DNA of 50,701 nucleotides from Lacrimispora sp. (GCA_029256305.1 JAQSYE010000022.1:1-50701); one strand, 5' to 3'. Positions 24,370-32,988 are shown, counted from the stretch's first letter. Translations and numbers: made by a program. The notes: generated by a model not told the origin, from the sequence alone.

Positions 24370-24800
24370 CGCATCACCATAACTAGCCACACCGGAACCA
24401 GAAACGGAATAAATGGAATTCTCTCTTTTCCAACATTAATTCCTTTTACACGATTTAACAGAAAAAACAGACCGCAAAAAATGCCGCTTAAACTTAAGCC
24501 GTATAGGAGTAATATAAGGTTAGACAGTGCGGGTAAAAACAGACCGCTTATTATAAAGAAACAGCCGTCCCCAGTGCCCACCGATTCCTTAGTCAATCCA
24601 CTGATTACCAATAAAGCAATACCAACCAGACAGCCGGTAAACCGATTGGCAAAGTTCTCTCTCTGTAAAAAGCACAAAATAATTCCTACCGCACCCGCGC
24701 TTAGAAGAAGCCAGATACTGACACTTTTTCTTCTCCCATCCTCCCAGGCTGCTACCAGAAGAAACATTCCAAAAATAATACAATTTATTTGTTTAACCAT
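24366..24800 (-). CDS. A24-type prepilin peptidase, second copy
   Basis: A 144-residue polytopic protein with the two aspartates of aspartic prepilin peptidases: D in AAWEDGRRKSV near residue 21 and D in VGTGDGCFF near 77 (the GxGD motif). It lacks the N-terminal methylase domain, as in TadV/CpaA. Compared with the first copy at 32076-32615, the first motif lacks the IPN that usually follows, and Lys after GxGD is replaced. It may be a specialised or diverged processing enzyme for the neighbouring TadE-like proteins. It overlaps the next gene by four bases. Confidence 0.75.
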   Translation of the reverse strand: MVKQINCIIFGMFLLVAAWEDGRRKSVSIWLLLSAGAVGIILCFLQRENFANRFTGCLVGIALLVISGLTKESVGTGDGCFFIISGLFLPALSNLILLLYGLSLSGIFCGLFFLLNRVKGINVGKERIPFIPFLVPVWLVMVMR

Positions 24801-24810
24801 TTCTGCCTCC

Positions 24811-25734
24811 TTACTGAGAGCAATAGGAACACGCTCCTAAATGTATGACTTCCGATAATGGTACAAGCCTCACGTATGCTGTGATTGCCGAACACTCTTT
24901 ACTGCTGTGATATTTTTCTCCTGACGGCATGATATAGAGCACACTATCTTCTTCCGCCTGATTGACGCATCTGCTGCAGGATTTATATATTCCTCCACTT
25001 GTATTGCGAATACTCTCAAGCTCCGTTTTATTAACCGCTTTTATATGATTGTATAGATAGTGACAGGTTCTCTTTTTATGATATCTGGTACCGCCTCTTC
25101 CAACATAAACCATTTCTTCAGTATCATCGGACGCATCATTATTAAGCAGTGTATTTCCAATCCAGGCTCTTTTATAACATCGGGCAGTCATTGGAATACT
25201 TTTGAGCCCTAAGACAGAAAATGGAAGACGTATCCGATAATCCATAATCAGATCGATGGTTTCTTTATCTTTTAAGATAGAGGATCTGGAAAACGAGACG
25301 GAATCGAGACCCTGATACATTTCATATCTTCCTATTTTCATTCTTGTATAAAGAAGAATACCCTGTTCCGTTATTCCATTTATAAAACCGTCAGGCAGTT
25401 CATTTAATCCTGCAGTATTAAGATTTTCCCCCGTCTTAAACTCTTCTAAAAGTGATACATACTGACTTAGTTCTTCTCCTGTATTCTCAAGCGCAGTCTG
25501 CACCTTTCTCCCGTCATCTAAAAGTTTCATGGGCATCATCAGGATAATTACAGCAAACAGAAAAATCGGAAGTGACATTGCTGCTTCTATTGTCAGACTT
25601 CCTGGTATTACATAAAAGGAGGCGGATGATAATGCCCTTTTTGCAGAGATATTTCTTTTTTTCAATGGGGACTGTACCTGGAGAGTAACCTTTGCTTTAC
25701 GGATGATATTTATTAACTCTCTGAAAAAGGGCAT
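24811..25734 (-). CDS. TadE-like protein with two C-terminal Cys/His motifs
   Basis: A 307-residue protein with a basic N-terminus, a prepilin-type site at Gly45 (GSLTIEAAMSLP, Glu at +5), and one membrane helix to about residue 72. The extracellular part ends in two related motifs: YHKKRTCHYL...SCSRC and YHSSKECSAI...ACSYC. Each is Y-H-x4-C plus CxxC, like the Ada-type zinc motif at the C-terminus of some secreted nucleases. The start at 25734 (third codon of the track ORF) is spaced nine bases from GGAGG, against three for 25740. It lies between the DUF5702 gene and the second peptidase. Confidence 0.75.
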   Translation of the reverse strand: MPFFRELINIIRKAKVTLQVQSPLKKRNISAKRALSSASFYVIPGSLTIEAAMSLPIFLFAVIILMMPMKLLDDGRKVQTALENTGEELSQYVSLLEEFKTGENLNTAGLNELPDGFINGITEQGILLYTRMKIGRYEMYQGLDSVSFSRSSILKDKETIDLIMDYRIRLPFSVLGLKSIPMTARCYKRAWIGNTLLNNDASDDTEEMVYVGRGGTRYHKKRTCHYLYNHIKAVNKTELESIRNTSGGIYKSCSRCVNQAEEDSVLYIMPSGEKYHSSKECSAITAYVRLVPLSEVIHLGACSYCSQ

Positions 25735-25753
25735 GATCATTCGCCTCCTTATC

Positions 25754-27640
25754 TTAATATGCTTTTTCTGTCCGTACCTCTATGGGGAAAACAGGCTCAA
25801 GTCCTCCAAAAAAAAAGTGGCGTGCAACTCCTTTTCCCTTAATTTCTGCCCTGTAGACACAATGAGACATGCGGAATGCTTCATCTGTCGCCCTAAGATT
25901 CATCTGAATGATATCCATAAGCCTGTAATACTGCCGGCTGCTATGGGATAGAAAAAGAATCAGCTTTAAATAACCGGTATAATTAACACCGTTATTGTCA
26001 CTCCCCTCACCTTCAAACGTCCCTCTGCTACCTGAATCCAACAATCCCTGAAGTGAAAGCCTCCAATTTTCCTTTGACTTGATAAACGCAACCTTTTCCC
26101 CCTGTAATAATCGTCTTACGTCAACAATGGCCTCTCCCATTGCCCAGATGGTCATGACAAAAAAGGCCACCAGCCCCGTAAGGGGCGCAACTCCTGTAAC
26201 TCCGGTAATTACACCTGCCAGAGCGTTTGCTTCTTCTCTTTTTTCCTGATCCGTCAGAATATGTACCAGATTCAGTCCCTCCCTTATGGCTAGAACATCT
26301 GTTATAGCCTGCGTAAAATTCTTCTCATCGGTATTCATACCTCCTATTAAGTATTCCAACTCATACTTAACCTCCTTATTATCTTCTGATAAGAAACTGG
26401 TAAGAAAACGGCCGCAGTATTCCTCAAATAAAATCCGGTCTATCAGACCATCTATTTCCTCCTGTTCCCCCGTATAAAGCAGGGTTGGAAATGAATTATT
26501 ATTTAGGACCCCTTTTGAGACTTCTTTCCCCTCTGGAAGAACAAGGCCCATAAGCCCTTTTCGTGCAAGACTCTGCACTTTCTCTAAAATTTTTTGTTTT
26601 TCTGGATCTTTCACACCATTGGTATAGGAAAGCGAGGAAATATGAATTTCACACCAGATATTCTTGACAGAACCCCATAGCTCAGATAAATCCGGTCCAT
26701 CATCATCATCTGAGCTGCTCTCCCACTCATCTATGATTTGCTCTACTTCTATAGCCCGTTCTTTTGAACGTTCAATCCTGCCCTCAATATTAATAGCGGC
26801 CCCAGCAAGTGCTTCAACTTCTTTTCTCCGCTCTCCATCCTGCCTTACATAGGAGTCATACCAATCGGTATCACCGCTTACTGTGATCTGTATTGGATCA
26901 CTGAACTGGTTCATTGCTTCTGCTCTTTTGCTTTTTGTGTTTTGTAATTGAGCATTTAACTCATCTGCAATGGTTCCATAAGAATTTACAAGGGTTGGAA
27001 TCCGATTGATTTCTTTCTTTAATTCATTTGCGTTTTCTACGAATCCATGCCCATCGTAATTGCTTAAACGTGAATTTGCCTCAAGCCATATGCGTTTCTG
27101 TTTCTCTAAGGAATTATTAATCTCTTCAATTACATGTTCCAGACGTACCGCTTCCTTTGTATGTTCCCCATAGGACTTAGAAAGATCTTCTACGGCTGCT
27201 GCTTCCTTAAGGTTAGCGAGCATTGTAACTGCCCCTGTCTCATCCGGAATGTGATTAAAAATACCATACTTCATATAATCTAGAATTTCCTGCTTCATGT
27301 TTGTGCCTCTGTCATCGGTTATCAGGGCACGCTGCTGTAGATTGGCTTCCTCTATATTCACAGAATACCAGCCGAAATGTTCCATATAGGGTTTTATGTA
27401 TTCCTGCCATTCCTGTTCCAGTCCATTTCCGCTTTTATCCTCCAAAAGAAAAATCCGGTACTTATCCCACGCTTCTCTGTGATATTTGCTGAATACAGAA
27501 TCCATTGCCGAATCCGCTGCGATCTTTAAATACCATCTGGTTCCTGCAGTCCGTGCGGACTCTAAAAGTCCGCACATCAAACTGACAATACATAAAAGAG
27601 TTAAGCTAAGATAGACCGTTATATGGCCATTGTTGTGCAT
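25754..27640 (-). CDS. DUF5702-like large pseudopilin
   Basis: A 628-residue protein whose first 30 residues (MHNNGHITVYLSLTLLCIVSLMCGLLE) form a pilin-like helix after a Gly, followed by a large extracellular domain with coiled-coil-like segments around 150-290 and a hydrophobic stretch near 490-515. This matches DUF5702 proteins of Clostridia Tad loci. The +5 residue is Tyr rather than Glu, as I recall for this family. Its ATG overlaps the pilin stop by one base (TAATG), and GAGGTG lies upstream. It may form a pilus tip or platform component; the role is inferred. Confidence 0.75.
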   Translation of the reverse strand: MHNNGHITVYLSLTLLCIVSLMCGLLESARTAGTRWYLKIAADSAMDSVFSKYHREAWDKYRIFLLEDKSGNGLEQEWQEYIKPYMEHFGWYSVNIEEANLQQRALITDDRGTNMKQEILDYMKYGIFNHIPDETGAVTMLANLKEAAAVEDLSKSYGEHTKEAVRLEHVIEEINNSLEKQKRIWLEANSRLSNYDGHGFVENANELKKEINRIPTLVNSYGTIADELNAQLQNTKSKRAEAMNQFSDPIQITVSGDTDWYDSYVRQDGERRKEVEALAGAAINIEGRIERSKERAIEVEQIIDEWESSSDDDDGPDLSELWGSVKNIWCEIHISSLSYTNGVKDPEKQKILEKVQSLARKGLMGLVLPEGKEVSKGVLNNNSFPTLLYTGEQEEIDGLIDRILFEEYCGRFLTSFLSEDNKEVKYELEYLIGGMNTDEKNFTQAITDVLAIREGLNLVHILTDQEKREEANALAGVITGVTGVAPLTGLVAFFVMTIWAMGEAIVDVRRLLQGEKVAFIKSKENWRLSLQGLLDSGSRGTFEGEGSDNNGVNYTGYLKLILFLSHSSRQYYRLMDIIQMNLRATDEAFRMSHCVYRAEIKGKGVARHFFFGGLEPVFPIEVRTEKAY

Positions 27641-27825
27641 TAATACACCTCTTTCGACTGCTTGTTAATCTCTTCAAAAATGCTATCCAGCAATTTTTTT
27701 ATATTGGATTTAAAAATAATCACAAGTCCAATTAAAACAACCAGAATCAATACAATTTCAATAACGCCTACTCCATCCTCTTCTCTCATAAAATCTTTAA
27801 TCTGTTCTTTGATCAGTACGGTCAT
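27640..27825 (-). CDS. Flp-type (type IVb) pilin
   Basis: A 61-residue prepilin and the probable major subunit of the pilus. The leader MTVLIKEQIKDFMREEDG ends at Gly18; cleavage there gives VGVIEIVLILVVLIGLVIIF with Glu at +5, then a short charged C-terminus ending in Tyr, typical of Flp1-like pilins. AGGAGGTGAT immediately upstream is an unusually strong ribosome-binding site, consistent with high expression. It sits between the TadC-like and DUF5702 genes. Confidence 0.88.
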   Translation of the reverse strand: MTVLIKEQIKDFMREEDGVGVIEIVLILVVLIGLVIIFKSNIKKLLDSIFEEINKQSKEVY

Positions 27826-27840
27826 GGTATCACCTCCTCT

Positions 27841-29103
27841 CTAGTAAAATGCAAGAAATGCGGGTACTACAATCATAGTCATGACAACAAGAAGTATCAA
27901 AAGGAGTGGCAGCAAAAGTTTGGTGCCCGCTTCTTCTCCCAACTTCCTGGCTGCGTTCTTTCTCTGCTCAAACGCAGATGCCATCTCAATATCAAGTGCA
28001 TTTCTTAGCTGCTTTCCTCCGTTTTTCTGATTTTGATCCAGCAAAGCTGCAAGCTTTATGTATGGCTGAAGGCCGCACCGTCTTCCAAATTCACTATAAG
28101 CACGGCTTTCCGACATACCACTTTTTAACTGTGATGCCGTCTTTACCATCTCTTCATAAGCAGGGCGAATGGTCCGCCTTCCATTATTGAGAGACTCCCC
28201 GTACCCCGATGCAATCCGCTCCCACGCTCCCCTTACGGTATAGCCTGCTCCAATATAGACCACAAGCTTTGAAACTACCTCTGAATAATCCATTAGAAGC
28301 TGTTGCTCTCTCAACCTGGTTTTTTTCTGTTTTTCAACCTGGGTCCTGATCTGTAAAAGAATAGCCAGTACAAAACCAAGCACAGGCAAGACTCCATAAC
28401 TTCCTTCTTTTGGTTTAAAATACTTCAGCTTTTTTTCCTCATACAAATCAGGTAAAACCAGCGAATCGTTTGTCTGTTGCTTTGTATCAATTGTATCTGC
28501 CCATTTTCTAAATGCCGCTTTCTGTTTCTCTTCCATTGTTAGAACAGGCGGATATACCTTACCTTTGAATTGGTAGCTGCGCTTATGGATTCCATCCGAT
28601 ACTTCTGCAATAATCAGAATTTCCTTACCTCCATCAGAAATCCCCTCATTATAAACCGTTCCAAAAGAATCAATCAATTCAGGATTACTGGTCTCCCAGC
28701 GTACTGATAAACCAAGGGATTCCAGTCTGGTTTTTAAATTCAAGTTATGTCTTATGGAATCAAGTGAATCATTCTCTGAAAGCATCTGCGTTTGCAGTTC
28801 CGTTTCCATTCTGTCAAACAGATCAACTGCTTCTTTTTCTGTATATTGTCGCTCTCTCACAGGAATCTCAATCAATAATTTCTTATCTTCCTGCTCTTTA
28901 TCCAGTCCTTTTACTAAAACCTCATAAATACTCTCTCCCCGCCCAGGTCCGGCTCTTTTAAGCCCCTCGCCGTAAAATACGTTCTGCCTGTTACCCGCAG
29001 AGACAATCTCCATCACTGCATACAAAAAAAATCCGCCTGCCATGCATACAGCCTGAACCTTTGTTACAGGCAGTCTCCATTTTATATTCAAATGTTTTTT
29101 CAT
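27841..29103 (-). CDS. TadC-like inner-membrane platform protein with extracellular Ig-like insert
   Basis: A 420-residue protein. The C-terminal 180 residues are a T2SSF/TadC domain (LVVYIGAGYTVRGAWERIA, then the final membrane helix). Unusually, the N-terminus adds a membrane span at about residues 15-32 and an outside segment of about 190 residues, in which VRWETSNPELIDSFGTVYNE...ILIIAEVSDG looks like an atypical bacterial Ig (BIG) domain. A further span at about 238-252 connects to the TadC part. The start at 29103 (MKKHLN) follows GGGGGGTGGG; the 29160 start is rejected because it would overlap tadB. Confidence 0.82.
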   Translation of the reverse strand: MKKHLNIKWRLPVTKVQAVCMAGGFFLYAVMEIVSAGNRQNVFYGEGLKRAGPGRGESIYEVLVKGLDKEQEDKKLLIEIPVRERQYTEKEAVDLFDRMETELQTQMLSENDSLDSIRHNLNLKTRLESLGLSVRWETSNPELIDSFGTVYNEGISDGGKEILIIAEVSDGIHKRSYQFKGKVYPPVLTMEEKQKAAFRKWADTIDTKQQTNDSLVLPDLYEEKKLKYFKPKEGSYGVLPVLGFVLAILLQIRTQVEKQKKTRLREQQLLMDYSEVVSKLVVYIGAGYTVRGAWERIASGYGESLNNGRRTIRPAYEEMVKTASQLKSGMSESRAYSEFGRRCGLQPYIKLAALLDQNQKNGGKQLRNALDIEMASAFEQRKNAARKLGEEAGTKLLLPLLLILLVVMTMIVVPAFLAFY

Positions 29104-29116
29104 CCCACCCCCCTGA

Positions 29117-29854
29117 TTATATTTCAATCTCCATAATTCGCTTAGCCGTACAGTAAGCAATCATATAGATTCCCATGCAAATGGTCATTAGAATTCTTCC
29201 CGCTCCCGTAGTGTACATAATCTGAAAAAAACCAGGGGAAGTGAAGTCAATATAAATGACAATGAAAAAAGGGATAAGATTCATAATCTTTAGTTCGAAC
29301 TGCTTGGATGCCGTCATGGTTAGAATCTCCTGTCTCACCTGCACCTTATCCCGGATCACATCTGCCGTGTGGCTGATGATCGAAACTAATTCTCCTCCAC
29401 TGCGCTTTGCGGTTGAAAATACCTCGGTAAAATTCTTTACATCATCCAGACCGCTTCTTAAAGCAAATTCCAAAAATGCCTGCTCAACAGATCGGTTCAT
29501 TCGAATCTGACTCTCGATCTGCCGAAATTCCTTTGTTATGAGTCCATCTATACCATAAAGAACAGACAACTCTCTTGAAGCGGAAATTACTGCGTTTTCT
29601 ACCGAATATCCCGCACTTAAAAAGGAGGAGAGAAGTAATATTCCTTCTATGAATTCAAGATTCAGCCGCAAAAGCCGTTTATCTTTTAATTCTTTTCTTT
29701 TTGTGAGAGGAACAATGATTCCAAAGGGAATGAAAATTAGAAATACCGCCAGACTGCGATAGAAAATATAAGAAAAAAGTACTGCGATTAAGACCCCCTG
29801 CCCGCTATAAACCAGCCACTCCCTCAGGGAAAGGATATAAGTATCATAATTCAA
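29117..29854 (-). CDS. TadB-like inner-membrane platform protein
   Basis: A T2SSF-domain protein that with TadC forms the membrane platform for pilus assembly. Visible features are two N-terminal spans near SGQGVLIAVLFSYIF and the T2SSF core (LLLSSFLSAGYSVENAV and FSTAKRSGGELVSII), then C-terminal spans. The start is ambiguous. The track uses ATG 29995, which has GGAGG nine bases upstream but overlaps cpaF by 152 bases; the only later candidate is TTG 29852-29854, which gives a normal TadB N-terminus (LNYDTYILSLREW, 245 aa) and an 11-base overlap. I use the TTG. Confidence 0.8.
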   Translation of the reverse strand: MNYDTYILSLREWLVYSGQGVLIAVLFSYIFYRSLAVFLIFIPFGIIVPLTKRKELKDKRLLRLNLEFIEGILLLSSFLSAGYSVENAVISASRELSVLYGIDGLITKEFRQIESQIRMNRSVEQAFLEFALRSGLDDVKNFTEVFSTAKRSGGELVSIISHTADVIRDKVQVRQEILTMTASKQFELKIMNLIPFFIVIYIDFTSPGFFQIMYTTGAGRILMTICMGIYMIAYCTAKRIMEIEI

Positions 29855-31064
29855 TGCCTGCTGCTTTGAGCTTTTCTGTATTTTTAAGATCTCCCACTTT
29901 TTTAAGACTTCCCTGAACTGTCTTAGTATTCCCCCTGTGGGTTTCGTCCTCCTCAAACCGGTAAATGGGATTAAGTCTGATTTCACCATCTTCATAACCT
30001 GCTACCTCCACAATTGATAAGACCCGTCTGCTTTTATCCCTCAATCTTCCCAAATGTATTAAGACATCAATTGCAGCCGCAACCTGGCTGCGCACAGCCA
30101 AAAGGGGAATGTCCGCGCCCATTAACACCATGGTTTCTAACCTTGACAGCATGTCCTTGGGGCTGTTGCCATGCCCTGTGCTCAAACTTCCGTCATGTCC
30201 TGTATTCATGGCGGAGATCATATCAAGCGCTTCTCTTCCTCTCACCTCACCCACAATAATCCTGGAGGGATTCATACGAAGAGCTGCCTTAATTAAATCT
30301 CCAATTGTCACCTCTCCCTCCCCTTCTCCATTGGCACCTCTTGTCTCCAGCCGGACCAGGTTTGGAATATGAGTAATCTGCAGTTCTGCCGAGTCCTCTA
30401 TGGTCACGATGCGCTCATTTTGGGGTATATACGCAGAAAGAGCATTTAAAAAAGTACTCTTACCGGAATTCGTTCCGCCACTGATAAAAATGTTATATCC
30501 TGCTTCCACAATGACTTTTAAAAAATCTGCGGCTTCTCTGGTTATTGACCCAAACTTTAAAAGTTTGTCGATCGTTATGGGCTCTGGAAACTTTCTGATC
30601 GTGACAGCTGGTCCGTCAATGGAAACCGGCGGCAGTACAATATGAACTCTGGATCCATCGCCCAGTCTGGCATCCGCAATTGGCCTTGAAACATTTACCG
30701 TCCTGTTTACACGACTGACAATCTGCTGAATCATGTCTTCTAACTGTTCCTGACTCTCGAAAGCCTTTTCCCACCGCTGCATACGTCCGTTTCGTTCGAT
30801 ATAGATATCATTTGCCCCATTGACCATAATTTCTGTCACTGTTTTATCATCTACCAGCTCCTGAAGAACGCCCAACCGCCTAAAAGAGTCAAACAGCCAG
30901 CCTCTCAGCCTTAATTTTTCTCTCAAAGGCAGATACTCTGTCATTCCCATTCTGATTATCTTTTCATCTATTATGATATAAAGTTCTTCATCTGAGATCT
31001 GCTGATGTTGATTTAGTTCCATCATAATGTCTTCCCGCATTATCGCGCGCTGTTCTACATTCAA
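29844..31064 (-). CDS. CpaF/TadA-type pilus assembly ATPase
   Basis: A 406-residue secretion ATPase that powers pilin polymerisation. Motifs are Walker A GGTNSGKST near residue 197, the Asp box VTIEDSAELQ near 222, Walker B PSRIIVGEVRGREALDM near 265, and the His box TGHDGSLSTGHGNSP near 285, all intact. The start is TTG at 31064 with GGGAGG eight bases upstream; an ATG eight codons later lacks such a site. It lies 13 bases after the TadZ-like gene and overlaps tadB. Confidence 0.93.
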   Translation of the reverse strand: MNVEQRAIMREDIMMELNQHQQISDEELYIIIDEKIIRMGMTEYLPLREKLRLRGWLFDSFRRLGVLQELVDDKTVTEIMVNGANDIYIERNGRMQRWEKAFESQEQLEDMIQQIVSRVNRTVNVSRPIADARLGDGSRVHIVLPPVSIDGPAVTIRKFPEPITIDKLLKFGSITREAADFLKVIVEAGYNIFISGGTNSGKSTFLNALSAYIPQNERIVTIEDSAELQITHIPNLVRLETRGANGEGEGEVTIGDLIKAALRMNPSRIIVGEVRGREALDMISAMNTGHDGSLSTGHGNSPKDMLSRLETMVLMGADIPLLAVRSQVAAAIDVLIHLGRLRDKSRRVLSIVEVAGYEDGEIRLNPIYRFEEDETHRGNTKTVQGSLKKVGDLKNTEKLKAAGIEL

Positions 31065-31077
31065 ACTCGTTCCCTCC

Positions 31078-32079
31078 CTATGGTTGCTTTCTTAAAAGCT
31101 GCCGTGTAAAATCTCCTAACTCACTCCATAAAAGTTGATCCAGATAATTATCCTTCCTGCCAAAGGTACAGTGATACGGAAGATTGATTTTTTGAATCCG
31201 CCTCATCATAGAATCGTGACCGGATGCAGCCAGGTATGCTTCAAATTCTTCTACTTTGGCAGCTGATACACAATCTTCTTTTACCGGCATATAGATTCCG
31301 TCACATATTTCAAGAACATCCGCCGCTCTTTTCCCCATCTGACCCAGATCAAGGATAATGGTTCCATATGTACTTTCTTCCGAGATCTGCTTAATTAATC
31401 CGGCTATCTCCTGTGATGAAACAAAGGCAAGATCTTCCGGATACTGGACTGGAGGCACATAATCCAAATCTCCCCATGTACAGATAACAGTACCTAACCT
31501 TCCAAAGGAAAAACTGCCCTGTCTGTAATAATAAAACAGATCTGACATTCCCCTCTTATACTCTTCTCCTGTCAGACCTGACAGACCAGAACAATCTTCC
31601 AGATTTAAATAAAGAACTTTTAAATCCCGAGACAAAAGCTGTGCCATGGTCAGGGAAAAGGATGTCTTTAAGCAGCGGTTTACCGGCGAATAAACACCTA
31701 TTACTCTGCTTCTTTCAGACAGTGCGCTATACCCCTGTTCTTCCAAATCCGTATAGTATCCCTCCATAACCTCCCGAAGAAGGTGATTTGCTGCCTGATA
31801 CTTATAAACACTGGGGTATGGTTCATTTGATGAAATTATTTTTTCTTCTGCAAGAAGAACCACTCTGTCCGCGCCTATCTGTTCAATCTCATCGTTTGAT
31901 ACGTTGGAACTGATTAGCAGAAGTTCGATGCCATGGTCACTGCTGTAATCACTCAGTTCTTTTAGTGATGTAAAGGACACAATGGACACAGGAACCCGTT
32001 CTTTAAAATTCACAAATTCTGCGAATCGTTCCCCAAATCCATAGTCCGAATCGTATATTGCCATAATACGTTTTTTCAT
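31078..32079 (-). CDS. TadZ/CpaE-like protein with degenerate Walker A
   Basis: A 333-residue protein with an N-terminal receiver-like part and a ParA/MinD-like C-terminal part, as in TadZ/CpaE, which position the pilus machine. The segment where KGGxGKT is expected reads YSPVNRCLKTSFSLTMAQLL near residue 130, so the P-loop glycines are missing while Lys-Thr-Ser remains; nucleotide binding is probably altered. YGTIILDLGQMGKRA near 238 is the Walker B equivalent. ATGA overlap with the upstream peptidase gene and GGAGG before its ATG indicate coupled translation. Confidence 0.78.
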   Translation of the reverse strand: MKKRIMAIYDSDYGFGERFAEFVNFKERVPVSIVSFTSLKELSDYSSDHGIELLLISSNVSNDEIEQIGADRVVLLAEEKIISSNEPYPSVYKYQAANHLLREVMEGYYTDLEEQGYSALSERSRVIGVYSPVNRCLKTSFSLTMAQLLSRDLKVLYLNLEDCSGLSGLTGEEYKRGMSDLFYYYRQGSFSFGRLGTVICTWGDLDYVPPVQYPEDLAFVSSQEIAGLIKQISEESTYGTIILDLGQMGKRAADVLEICDGIYMPVKEDCVSAAKVEEFEAYLAASGHDSMMRRIQKINLPYHCTFGRKDNYLDQLLWSELGDFTRQLLRKQP

Positions 32080-32615
32080 AGCAAACCTCCTGGTTGACAG
32101 AAAACAACAGCAAGCAACGTTCCTAAAAACATACAGAATCCTAAGGGAATTACTGCGTCGTACCCATCCCGGGAGGAACTATAATAAGCTGTAATTTTTT
32201 TTGTTTGAATGAATGACCTGAAATAGGTCAGAAAGTAAGAGAAACGATGAAAAGTAGATCCTTTCACAGTCATTAGAACCAGGGACCAGATTGCCCCTAT
32301 TAAAAAACCCGCAGCAACCGCTGTAGAACCGTTGCCATATCCCAGATATGCGCAGATCAAAGCAATAATCTTAATATCGCCCGCGCCTATCATACGGCAT
32401 AAAAACAGGAGAAAAAACGCCGCTGTCACAATCAGGAATCTGCCCAGAAAGAACATCATAACCCACAATGCAGCCTGATTTTGACCCTCCCTGCCTGTAG
32501 CCATACCAGATAAAAGAAGCCCGGTCGCCATACCGACAAATATCAGCCAATTGGGTATCCTGTGTTCTCTTACATCGAAATAAGAACCGGCTGCCAGGAT
32601 AAAAAATAGTACCAT
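32076..32615 (-). CDS. A24-type prepilin peptidase (CpaA/TadV-like)
   Basis: A 179-residue polytopic aspartic peptidase that removes the pilin leader. The two catalytic aspartates are in SYFDVREHRIPN near residue 14 and in GAGDIK near 79, both canonical. It is the first visible gene of the pilus operon and overlaps the TadZ-like gene by four bases. A strong ribosome-binding site is less obvious than for its neighbours (GGAGATGATATTG region about 16 bases upstream), so the exact start is moderately certain. Confidence 0.85.
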   Translation of the reverse strand: MVLFFILAAGSYFDVREHRIPNWLIFVGMATGLLLSGMATGREGQNQAALWVMMFFLGRFLIVTAAFFLLFLCRMIGAGDIKIIALICAYLGYGNGSTAVAAGFLIGAIWSLVLMTVKGSTFHRFSYFLTYFRSFIQTKKITAYYSSSRDGYDAVIPLGFCMFLGTLLAVVFCQPGGLL

Positions 32616-32988
32616 AAATTTAACAATATCATCTCCTCTTTTCTAAACTATAATTCTGGAAATAATGCCGGAAAATCGGCCTTGAATTATGGAATATCGA
32701 ATTCCATATGATTGATAATGAGAAAGTCCGTATACAGAACGTATGCGAGATTCTGACTTTATTATGCACAAGATGAAAACAAAAGTCAACTATTTTTTAC
32801 AAATCTTTTATCGACGGCCTACAAACAAGGTGGTGAGGTCTTTTGTGGTATTTTATTGTTATATTTTACAATTTTTTGTCATTATTTTAATTTATATAAG
32901 TAATTTTATACAATATTGATTGACCTTTTCCTTTTCGGGTGTTAATATAATATTAGTTTACTATTTTAAACCAAAGGAGATGTTTCAG
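32616..32988. other. Divergent intergenic region with inverted repeats and promoter
   Basis: This 373-base AT-rich gap lies between the leftward pilus operon and the rightward ArsR gene. It contains the inverted repeat TATGGAAT-N5-ATTCCATA (32688-32708), an AAAGTC/GACTTT pair enclosing a CGTATA-N5-CGTATG direct repeat (about 32733-32762), and on the plus strand TTGACC (32920-32925) 17 bases before TAATAT (32943-32948), a candidate ArsR promoter. No pilus promoter stands out. I see no ORF with a ribosome-binding site inside. Confidence 0.5.
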
